Shown here in pieces: positions 50,101 to 62,100 of a stretch of 64,000 nucleotides of DNA. The stretch is from assembly GCF_001949145.1 (NCBI RefSeq), contig NW_019091359.1, forward strand, positions 2,164,158 to 2,228,157. The letters are read 5' to 3'. Within the stretch, counting starts at the first letter, position 1; each line of letters opens with the position of its first letter. The notes under the pieces are model-generated. The model was not told where the DNA came from, did no database searches, and worked only from the letters and a program-made list of their open reading frames with translations. The stretch comes from Acanthaster planci. Taxonomy: Eukaryota > Echinodermata > Asteroidea > Valvatida > Acanthasteridae. The position numbers and the translations under genes were made by a program.

Positions 50101-53100
50101 TAATGAATTGATTTTTCAAATATTCTTCTGTCATTTAATGGAATATATTTATCATGTTCTCAGATCTTGCTTAAATTGAAAATGATCTGTGTGAAGAAAA
50201 ATGCTAAATATTTTGGGAAAATTAGGGAGCTGCAGTTATTTCAACTCTTCCGCATCAGTAATGACTTATTGGAGTTGCACTTTATGCATTTCCAATGATT
50301 GATTTTGTAGACAGTAAATAAATAGCCCCTGGACAATTTGATTGCCGTGATGTGATTGTATTCAAATCCTAATTTCACTCATAAAATAATATTTCAGGTA
50401 ACAGTAAACATCAAACCATGGTTTCCATGAGAACACAGAGTTCTCCTCGAAAGAGGGGACTTGGGTCTTTTACGTACCATTTCAGAAAACCACTATTACT
50501 GCCATTCACCCAGACAAAGCCCTTATCATGATTCTGGTCAATCAAACCGGCAAAGAACCTCTGAAAACCAGCAGCCTGTATGTAATTCAGGAGGAACTGG
50601 GTCTCCTCTTCACTGGTAACTGATGTCAAGTGAGCAGGCTTACCAGGTTTAGAGAAATTCTGGCAGTAGGCCTCAGCATTGTGGAAAGATAACTCTTTTT
50701 TGACGTGAAGATACATGTAGCAGTGGTTGTCATATTGTAGCCAGGGTGGTTCACATCCAGCCTTTGATGTGTGCTTATCAACACAGTAGCTCCCCACTTT
50801 TATGTGATTAACAATTAACAACAGGAGAACTACACACAAAATGGCCCATTGCATGGATAGGGAAGCCATTTTTGTCGCACTTCTCCCAGCGTACAAGTAT
50901 AGTTGCAGTGAGACTTTTGGCCTGAAGACAAAAAAATTCCCAGATGAAATCTGTTCTTGTACAGGGAGCCACAGATTTGATCCTGTTAATAACAGACATT
51001 GGTGGCCATAGCAACAGTCTCAACAGTTTATACGCTCCAATAATCATTCATAATATACCAAACTGATGAAGATCACGCTTCCAATTTTCTTGATCTTGAC
51101 AATAACAATAATAATTCCTTTGTGCTGGAGCAATGATACTCTCCTTGATAGCAATAGGCAGCAGAGCTGAGTACCACCCCATAACAAATCTATGGAGACT
51201 ACAAGGAGACCAGGGAAAGTCAGCCGTTTTAATTTAAACTTTTTGAAGATTTTGCCATTTAAGATTTGTAAAGAATTTTTTAGACTCCTCCCTTAAACTT
51301 TGAAGACAATTGAGTCCAGACAGTCCTCAGTTCTTTAACTGTTTGAGGATTGGTAGCATCGTGCATCAAACCATGCACCACTACCTCGTCCAAAATTAAT
51401 GGAGAGTCAAAAATCATCTTCCCCACATGCATGTACATGTCCATGTCCAAGGTAAGAGAAAACTTACTTTTTCTGAGTCAATGATTCAGTTGCTTTTTTT
51501 GAGATTTCACGTTGTTGAGTCATTATTTGATGGAATATTGTTATCATTTTCCTGGGTCTTGCCAAATTGAAAACCTGTGTTTTACGTTTTGTGGATTTCT
51601 TTTTTGTGCTGTGATTATTCCATCTCTTCTGTTTCATCAATGATTTGACGGAATTACTTTTATACATCTCATGTATTTCCAAGGAGTTTTGTGACAGCAA
51701 AGTTGAAAACAAACTAACAACTAATTATATAACGGGTTTGCCCTTACCCAATGTATATTAATAAGCACTGTATGCTCAGTGCGTGTCCGAGAGCTTGTGA
51801 AAACATCTTAACATCTCCCCAACGCAAAAATACATCTTAATAAAAAAGAAACTAACAACTGCTTGACAATTTGTTTGCCACATGTAATAACATTCAAATC
51901 CTAATTTGACACATATAATAATAATATCGGTCACAGTAAACATCAAACCATGTACCCATGCTCTCCATTAGAACACAGAATTCTCCTTAAAAGAGAGGAC
52001 TTGGTTCTGCTACATACCAGGTCAGAAAACTACTGTTACTGCCGTCCTCCCAGACAAAGCTCTTATCACGATTCTTGTGAATCAAATCAATCAAAAACCT
52101 CTGAAAACCAGCAACTTGTGGGTACTTCAGAGGAACTGGTTCTCCTCTTTACGGATGCCAAGTGAGCAGGCCTCCCAGGATGACAGACATTCTTACAGTA
52201 GGCCTCAGCGTCTTAAACTCTAACTCTGTTTTGATATAAAGATAGCAGTGGTTGTCGTATTGCAGCCAGGGTGGTTCACATCCAGCCTTTGATGTGTGTT
52301 TATCAATACAATAGCCCCCACTTTGATGTGATAAACAGTTAACAACAAGAGCATGGCCTGTTGCATGTCTTAGGAAGCCATTTCATTCCCAAATTTGGTG
52401 ACGGCATGCACAATTACTGTTATCGAAGCTTTCTGTCAAAAACAATTCTAAAACAGTTAACCTGAAGACAAATTTCCCAGGTAAAATCTGTCTTCACGTA
52501 TGCATGTAGTGAGCCACCGATTTGATGTTTATCGATGATGCAATTAATAGCAGGGATGTTGGTGGCCATGGAAACAGTCTCAGCAATTAATGTACCTCAG
52601 TAACCTTCCATAAATATACAAAACTGATGAGGATCACGCTGCCAATGTTCCCATTCTCTGTAACAAAAAAGTTTTATTTTATTTGAGTAATGGTACTGTC
52701 CTTGATAGAAAAATGGTTAGGCAGTGGGGTTGAGTACTACAAAGAGGCCAAAAATGTCCGCTGTAAATTAATCTGTGTTGGATGTTCTAGCAATTTACCG
52801 AAACAGCCTTTACTTTTGTTCAGATATTTCAATATAAAATGTGTGAGGATTTTTCAGACGCCTTCCACAGAATTCGTACATACCTAAGATATTGGAGCTC
52901 ATGTTAAATCTCCATTCAACTTTGATCGCTATTTGTGTGTGGTTAGGTTGCGAGAGGCATGCGATTGTAGCTTCCTGTACTGGCATCGGGTCGTTTTTCC
53001 TCTCTATCTGGCTGATAGGTTTGAGAATGCAGTCGACGCTCACAGGCTTCATGTAAGAACATATCCACTTCTTTTCAAACAAACCTGAGGAATCTGACTC

Positions 53101-56100
53101 TGAAAGGGCCCACTCACAGCTGGGCGGAAGGGGCATATTTCGCATCCCTTCCCCTCCAGTTCTCAGCTGTCCAATGTTCGATCTTCTGCAAACATCGCAT
53201 GCATGTAGAGACATTCAATATAAATTCAAGCACAAAAGCCACGAATGGCCAAATTTTCATAAACTTGGTGTCACAATGATTGCAAGGAAAACCTCTGAAT
53301 GCATCTCAGTGACGTCAGAGAAATTGTCAAGGGTATCTATTACTCCCCTTGGGCTCACCTGCAGTATGCTGACACTGAGTTGTGTAGATTCATACAATTA
53401 GGCAGTTCAAAACTCTAATGGGAGACTTTTAGAGGCTGGTGGCAGCAGACATATTGGTCCTTTGTCACAGTATTGCACATGCGCAGAACAATATGCGTTC
53501 TTGATTAGAACAATGCACACATGGTCAGAACTGATAAAATGGGCCGGTATATTTGCTGCCACCAAGTGTCTCAATGTCTCACATTCGAAGTTGTATGGCC
53601 GTCAGTGATTGTAAGCAGAGCTTCAATACAAACGTGGGTTATGAACAATAGTTTGGGTACTGGGTAATGTTAAACCCTACAGCATTTTTGAAAAGAGTGG
53701 ATTCGGCTTAGACTTTGGTTGGTTCCAGCCATTTAGAAGCAGGGTTTGAAACTACTCATTCAAGCTCTGACTGGAACTAGCAAAACCGAATCTTAGCCGA
53801 ATCCACTCATTTCATGCTGTAGACTTTGAGTAAGTGAATTTGTGCTGGTGTTGTGCAGAAAATTTTCAGGCCTTGTCAACAATATCTTAAAAGTGTATTT
53901 CCACCGAGGTGGCATTTTATCAACTTGATTTTGAATTATGCCCTGTCTGATTGTGACTGTAATTGCAACTGGAACGTTCATGGAAAAGTATGGCATATTC
54001 AACAGGGCTTGAGGGTTTTGTGGTAGGCCTCTGTTTACTGACGCATCAGATGTTTGAAAACACCGCGCTGCAGTAGGAAGGAAGTTATTAAAAAAGCCAA
54101 GACAGATTTCTGTCATGCATTACAGCGTAGTTAGAATGCTGCTGATTCACGTCTGCGCTGTCTACCTCTCAGTCAAGTGTGAGGATTTGCCTCTTAAAAA
54201 AAAGTAACCGAAAGTACTTATGGTTAATTGAAACCCTTTTACTCTTGTCCAGTACATGTTCGGTGCGCTAGCAGACTGTGTACCCCCAATTACCCAGTCC
54301 AAGCATCTGGAATCTCCACAACAACTTCTGGATTCCTTTGAGAAGGAAACCAATGCACAATTCAAAGAGGTAAGGAACAGGAAACCCCCCTCAACCCTCA
54401 TGCCTCAACCCCCCTCCCCCCCGAAAAAAATGGTGCCAGCCACTTTGTAGTCTTATCACCACCACTTGTTCACACAACAGCCCCCCCAACCCAGGTTGAA
54501 CTCAACCCTGGGTGAGCCTGTGGCCGCCCTGGGTTGAAAATTGGATTTTTTTAAACCTACATTCAATCCAGTATTTTTTCACACTTGTTTTTTGTGACTT
54601 GAGCTTATCAGAGTGAGTCAAACCTGGAAATGAGCACAAAAAATTTTCAACCCTGGTTGAAATTCTCAACCCTGGTCTGGAAAATTTTGAAGTGTGAATC
54701 CACCGCCAGTTTTTAACCCTTCAACCCTGCATCAACCGCGAGATTCGTCCAGTGTGACAAGGCCTTACCTGGGGCGCGATGCCCCTTGGAATTTGAATAC
54801 AAAGAATGCTACTTAATTTTTTTTTTGCACTGGAGGATTGCTGGAAAGTTTTTTTGCAAAAACGTTCACAGAGGTAGGATTGAGGAGATAAATATGTTGC
54901 CCCTTTTCAGATTTGGGGGGTGCACCTGACTTGTGTAGAATGTGGCTCAGTCCAAATCATTTGTCTTGAGCTTGGTCTAGCTCTTTACCCTGTGCCGGCG
55001 CAAGGATTTACTCTGACAGTAGATGCAGCCGTAGCTCACAGACTTCCATTTAAGACACTGCCTGTTTTAACGCATAAATTTTATTACTTTGTCAGCACCT
55101 GCTGGATCCACTGTGCCGTGGAGTCGAGACAGACCTCAGATTGTCCATTCACAACCATCTTCAGCTGGACAGTCGTAACCCCTTCCGAGTCCCCCTGCAG
55201 GACGTGTCTCACTTCATCAAGATGAGACCTATACGATTCTTCAACAACTTTCTGGACATCAAAGGTTCATTTCATCAAAAATTTTCAAACCTGTTAAAAC
55301 CCAAACCTTAATTCAGGACACGACATGTTTCCATTCGCCTTATTCCCCAAAATGTATGTTACTTTAAATTTGCTCACATGAAGTGCAAACTCTCCTTTAG
55401 CCCTTGAATCATTCCTTAGTGCATCCAAGCTATTAGTCTACTGATTTGCAGAGTCAATTAGAGAAGTGGTTTTTACTTTGAAAATTTCAGATGTAAAAAT
55501 CTCCAGTCGGACAGAACTGAAAAGAAAGTGTCAAATTTTACTGCAAATTTCAAAAATGCCATGTTTTCAAATGTGCTACCTTGGTGTGTTTTTGCAGAAA
55601 TCCGGTGGTTCACTTCTAAAATTTTGTTTTGTGGCTCACTTGTGAGCAAAGACATTGCAGGCCAAAGAACTCCATAACACTCATGAGTGAGTGCCCACAG
55701 CCAGTTAACCTTTTCCGTCAGTCGATATCCCAGCCTTCAAAGAGCCAGTTAATTAGCTTCCCTGAAGATAAAAGAAATTACAGAAGAGTTGCCGGTACTC
55801 AAAAATTAAAGAGAGTTTGTATTTTCTATAAAAACAAACTTTTTGTAGCTTCTGTCACCCACTACTTGGACAAGACCTTCTATAACCTGACAACAGTAGC
55901 CCTCCACGACTGGAAGACGTATGCTGAGATGAGGAACCTTGCATCCCAGAAGTATGGCCTGACAATGACCGAGGCACACCTGCCTACACAGACACTGGAA
56001 CAGGTTCGTTACCTGTGGAAAATGCTCCACATGACTATTTAGAACTAAATTGTCCGTCAATTATTTTAGGTGGTTGCCAAGCATTTAGTTGTTTTGAATC

Positions 56101-59100
56101 TTCACTTGGATCTAAAGTAACGTAAATCAACTCCATTCACGCATTAGATGCGTAGTGATTTTGGCGGATGAAATCTTATTTGATGTTTTCCTCAAAGTTT
56201 GATCAATGTTATTAACCAAAAGGTAGTTATTAAGATAAATATTGAATTGGAATTTGAAATTTCGAGTCTTTGTTATGTCATGTTCAAGAAAAAATACCTG
56301 CAACATTGTTTCCTGGGGGGGGAGTTGGTGTTTAAATGAAGGATGTTTATCAAATGTTCGTTTGTTCTTGCAGGGCCTTGATGTGCTGGAGATCATGCGC
56401 AACATTCACATCTTTGTGTCCAAGTACCTATACAATGTTAACAATCAGGTAAGTACCAATATCCATCAGCTTAGATGATGTTCAGGGTTGTCTCTGTGAA
56501 AACAAAGTTGAATTTGACTACTTTCAATAGTAACTGTAGTGATTTCTTCGTCAGGTGAACACTTCTCCAGCAATCCAAGATGCAATTAGCAACCCTGTAT
56601 TGTACCTCACGTGAAAAGGGTCTATTTGACAACCAGTCCCATGGAGATAACGCTGGTGTTTGAAGCCACGTGTTGTTTATTTAAAACTTCACTGCATATT
56701 GATGTACAGGGAAGTCCTGCTTGCAAATACATCATGGAAGCAAGCTGTTTTGGGTAGAAGTATTGGCTTTGAGAAGAGCTGGTGATGAGATACATGCAGG
56801 TGTTGACACTTCAAACAGAGGCTCTGTTTCCTGTTCCTCATCTGCAGGAAACTACTTAGTAGGTTCAGTTGTTCCTCAAAGATGAACGCGGCGTACTTTC
56901 TTGAGAAACCTCTCTCAAGACCTTTTCTGCCACTGGCTCTTCTTAGAGCCAGGACTTCTTCCTGATTGAGCTCGTACCCATGTTCGATCGAGGATCAGTA
57001 GTTAACGTGTGGTTGGTTCATGATGTGCCTAGCGCATGTGCCGTTGTCAGGTGATTTAGGCCCATGGTGGAGAAGTGGTCATAGGAAGGGCAAAATAAGA
57101 GAAAAGTTGATATCATTGTCTGCTAGTGACCTAGATATTTTCTTGTAACTGGTCCTCTCGGCACCGTGCTATGGCAACCAACGATGCAACCAACCTCAGC
57201 AGGCTGGTCGGAAATAGTAAACTAGACTAGTCCAACCAACGTTGACTAGCGTATGTTTGGTTAGAGTTAGTCAAACTTTGGTTAAGTACAGTCATTGGTC
57301 AAACTTGCCCTTGATTGAAACTAGTTTCCAGACATCACGTCACTGTCTTTTCTGAGTTCCCAGAGGTACTACATACAATTCTATATCTCCTTCTTACCCT
57401 TTGTTCTTTCAGATCTTCGTAGAGCGTTCCAGCAACAACAAGCACCTGAACACCATCAACATCCGACATGTGGCCAACTCCATCCGAACCCACGGCACGG
57501 GCATCATGAACACCACAGTCAACTTCACCTACCAGTTCCTGCGCAAGAAGTTCTTCATCTTCTCCCAGTTCATGTACGATGAGCACATCAAGTCCAGACT
57601 GCTCAAGGTACGTGCGTACCCACAAAAACCCAAGTATGTTGGCACTACGTACCTACCGTGGACATTTCCTTTTTTCCTTGTAGTTACACCTAAGAGAAGA
57701 AATTTGTGCTTCTTGCACTGTGACCTCTCCTTGAAACATGATTTTTGATGATAATTCCTTGGACAGTTCTCTGTTGTGCTGGAAATAACTCTCACTCCAA
57801 ATGCCTATAGAGTCATTTTCCGAAAGCAGGAAATACTGTGTTGACCTTGACAAGTTCCTATGACATTTTCACTGTCAGCACTGTGTGAACATCTTTTGGT
57901 CTCAGGTTTACATCAGGAATATCTTGCTCGTGAATTCTCTTGTTCTGGTTTTACTGAAAAACATTGGCTGTTGACAAGCTCAAAAAAATCAGAGTGAGGT
58001 GCAATAACAAGCAGTTAGTGGGCAAAGAAAGCAAGCCAGTCGTGCTGAGGACCGGTCACCTGGTAACTACATATGGATATGGTTACCAGCCAAATGTTGA
58101 ACACAGGCAACAGGCTGAATAAAACTGGACAATCTTTGTCTTAAATTTTATCGCAAGTTGTTCCTGTGCAGTTTTTCCTTCTGTAATGCTAGACTGACTG
58201 GTTTTCATCTGATCTTGGTCCATTTGTGTTATGCTTTGTTCATCACGTTGGCAGATAAACATTTCTGGTGAAGGAGACCCCTGTTTATAAGTTGTATCTT
58301 GGACACTGTATTTTCTTCTGTCTAGAGTGGTCAAGTGTCATCTTTGTAATTCATGCAGCATCATTATACATTTTGTTAGGACCTACGTTACTTCAAAGAG
58401 AACAAGGGTGATCTTCACCAGATGTACCCCTTTGAGAGGGCAGATAAGTTCAACAAAGGAATCCGCAAGCTAGGATTGACACCAGACGGGGACAGCTACC
58501 TGGACCAGTTCCGCAATCTCATCAGTCAGATAGGTGAGGGGAAGGAACAGCTATGAAAGGAACTTTCAATTCACCTTAAAGTGTGACCATTTCCATTTTA
58601 TCTTACGTTTGTGGTAAAGCAGATCTACCTATCTGGTTTGCTTTTGGAGACATCCCAATGCATGAATGATTTTGGACAAACCAAGATTAGAGAGAAGTTA
58701 CCTTATTCATGATGTTTGATTCAGATGTATTTTATTCTCAAATTCATATTCTTAGTGACAATGTGTCAATGTCAAAGTTTCCTTATTTAATGTGTTTACT
58801 TTAGGGCCTCAAGATAAACACTAAACAAATGTCCTTGGTAATGTATTTCAGGTTCTTTCAGGAATGTTGGAGTTTAATATGGGTGGAAGACCTTTGTCAT
58901 TGTTCATATCGATGTGGCATGGGATCTCATAAGACGTCAAATTTGTATTTTTGTTACCGTGCTTGGTAGGAAATGCTATGGGCTACATCAGGATGATCCG
59001 ATCTGGGGGTCTACGATGCTGCAGCAATGCCATCCGGTAAAACAGCATTAGAAGGGGGGGATGACAGTATTCTATATTCTTTGATATATCAGAAAAAAGT

Positions 59101-62100
59101 AAATTTTTTTTTGTCTGTAAAAGACCACTGTGCTGCCAATTGTTTTACTTGTGTGTCGTAATGTGTCACTTGGTGGTGAACATTGCATTGAGCTGCTACA
59201 GGGACTTGTGAACATCAGCAAAATAACTTGGAGGCAAACTCCTTTCCAGTTGTAGAGTTTATTTCTCCATAACAGGGTTCGGGGATGAGTGGGGACTTTT
59301 TTGGCCTCGCTCTATCTGGAAGAATTTAATGGAGACAAAGTAATCCTAGCTGACCAGCAGACAGAAATTTGTGGTGCGTGAGATTTGTTCTGAGATGAAT
59401 CAGCCCAGTGTGGTTAATGCAGTGCATTCACAAATACCCTGTTTTTCTGGATCAAGGTTCGTGCCTGATATTGACGACATTGTCCAATTTGAAGAGCTGG
59501 TGTCCGAGGAAGGCCTGTCGGAAGAAGCGAAGACGGCGGCTAAGTGAGTCTTATGACAGTTGAATGGGGGGGGGCTGAGGAATTATCTGGCAAAGAATCA
59601 TTATTATTGCATTAAAACGTACCCAGAATGTACTGTTTTCATGTGAAGAATGTAATTGTGATCGTTTTGATCATTCCAACAGAAATCTGGACGGCGTGAT
59701 CGGCAATTTGACGAAGAACTTTGCCGAGGGAACTGAGTATTTCAAGGTAAATTGACTGTTAAATTTGATCAAGTTTTGAATAGAATATTCCCTTTGAATC
59801 TTTAATGGTGATAGTTTGTTAAGACTCAAAATGGTTATTTTTGTTTCATTCAATATTGTTCAGATGCTGGTGGATGTCTTTGCCCCTGAGTTCCGAAGCT
59901 CCAAGAACATGCATTTACGCCATTTCTTCATGATCCTTCCACCGCTGGTAAGTTAGAGCCACAATTTCAGTTTCTGTGATGAACTTGGATGAATGAGTTG
60001 GTCTGTTCTGAAATGAATGAAATGTGGAAGAAAGAAAGGAAGCCTTGACAACCTCTGTCCATCTGAAGAGATTGGTGTATATCCAGACAGATTCAAAGGC
60101 TCATCATTGACATTATCCATCAAATAACTTTGATGCTACGGGTCTCAAGCTTCCATCTTGTAAGGTTTCTAGCCAGGCTCTTCCACAGCAACATCAGACA
60201 GTCTGTGTTTAATTCATGATATAGCAGTAAACAAACACTGTTAGACACTTGAGGACATGGCTGGGCACCTTGTCCAAGACTTCAGACCTACACATGTCAT
60301 CTCTTCAAGCAGGTTGTCACTCTGGCTATTGGACACCCGTCATGAGACAGTACGGAGATCTGTAGATTAACGTCAAGACAGGAACTTCACAGAGGCATTG
60401 GAGGCAATTACCTTGATGTCCGCGGTCTTTGCCTTGACGCCCCTTGAAATGATTCCATATAGACAGGTTTATTCTCTAACACAGTCGCTCATTGTGCAAA
60501 GAGAGATGGCCTTGCCCATTTAAGAATGAAGTTCTTCACCCTGTAATCTGTTTGCTTCTGTCCTGTGTTTTCTCATGGCTATTTTGTTACAAACCTTCCT
60601 GAATCTTCGTAAAAATTTTCCACTTTGCAGTAAACCAGGGATGCATTCTGTTCGCGCTGTTTATCAAGGGACTTGGGAGCCCATGTAAGATGACATTGAC
60701 TCTTGCAACATCTTCTCAAACTACCTGGTGGATCTGAATGACGTTTAATTTTCCCCTCTTTGACAGACGTTGAACTTTGTTGAGCATGCCATCAACTGCA
60801 AGGACAAACTCAGCAAGAAGAACAAAGTCGGAGCAGCCTTCACCGACGACGGATTTGCAATGGGTATGTTAGTTGTGGAGACAAAACTCCTGCTGTTTCA
60901 AGGGCCAATGCCCCTCTTACACATGCTGTAATCTGTGTGTACTAGGGTTGGTGATACCACATTTTCCTTTGAGAGACCTCTCCTGATTAGCTAAAATGTT
61001 GTACCTCAGTTGGTAGAACACTGGTACGGTGTTCCAGAGGTCGCAGGTTCAATTCCCGCTCCAGTCAATTTCTTTCTTTGTCTTTATAATCATTTATAAG
61101 CACCTAGTCAGTTTCCCTGTACAGTTTTCTTTCATAATATATGTTCAAAAAGCCATATCCTCTTTGAGTGATCCCTGTTCACCACTTCCCAGGTTGTATC
61201 GTGGTATTGGGGTGTGATCCCTGGCTATGTGGATTTTTCAGGTTTAATGTCTTCTGGCTAGCACCCCCTGAGCAGAGATATTGACAAATGGGAAGAGCCA
61301 GCAATGTAGGGCTGGATAGCTCAGTTGGCAGAGCACTGGTATTGCATTCCAGAGGTCACAGGTTCAAATCCCACTCCAATCAATTTCTTTGTTCATCTTT
61401 ATTATCATATATAAGCACCTAGTCAGTTTCCCTATATAGTTTGTTTCATAGCTAAAATGTCAGATTTGAATGGTCACTAACTATTGCTTTTGCCCTCCTT
61501 TTGCTGTAACCGTCAAAAACAGTAAAAAATTCCTTCCACTTGATTTCCCCCAGCACACGGACACATATGGGAAATCTGACTGGTTTTGACTGATCGGTCA
61601 GGAATGTGTCTTTGCATAGGAGGGCTAATGTGGAATTTGCACCACTCATGAACTAGTCCCTGTTCAAATTGTACATGCAATGGGATCAGTTCACTTGGAC
61701 CATTATCAAATCAGGCGTGCAACTTTTCCTCCAATCAGCTGATTTCTTCGTTGTTCGCTTCATACTCATGCCACTCACTTAAAATTGAAAAACACTGTCC
61801 AAAGTCATGTAAAGATTGGAATTTCCTTGTTTTTTGTCAATGTCCAAGTTGCATGCCTGTCAAATTTTTTCTAGACACCAGTTGACTGGTTGAAATCTAG
61901 TGCATGCGAGTGACCACAAAATGTCATATGTCCAAATGCCAAAGTCTTGAGAACATGACACTCTTGTGATCAGTTATTGTCCCTTAGGGCACATAGACGT
62001 GCACTATTGCCCCCTTTTCTGGTCAATATACATGCATGTGTAGTATATCATGTTGCTTCGGTTGGTCCCCTTGCAGGTGTTGCATACATCCTGAAGCTAC

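Larger units (their letters stand above)
41272..54252. other. 13-kb WASHC4 intron(s) hosting the lectin array; expected exon not found
   Basis: Between exon 20 (phase 2 end) and the phase 0 exon at 54253 a phase-fitting exon of about 37 codons is needed. I scanned the plus strand for the family motifs and found none. The interval contains six antisense C-type lectin copies, two copies of one MITE family, a possible DNA transposon end near 42460 (CAGTTGAACCTTGTTAATAA) and AT-rich DNA. Confidence 0.6.

Noticed and set aside
52810-53214. 134-residue minus-strand frame
   Set aside because: No signal peptide, domain or family similarity, and flanked by decayed lectin DNA; not supported as a gene without transcripts.
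61309-61380. Possible tRNA gene with good A and B boxes
   Set aside because: The same head is attached to the same non-tRNA tail at 61000-61131, and the anticodon and acceptor stems do not form cleanly; it is a SINE.
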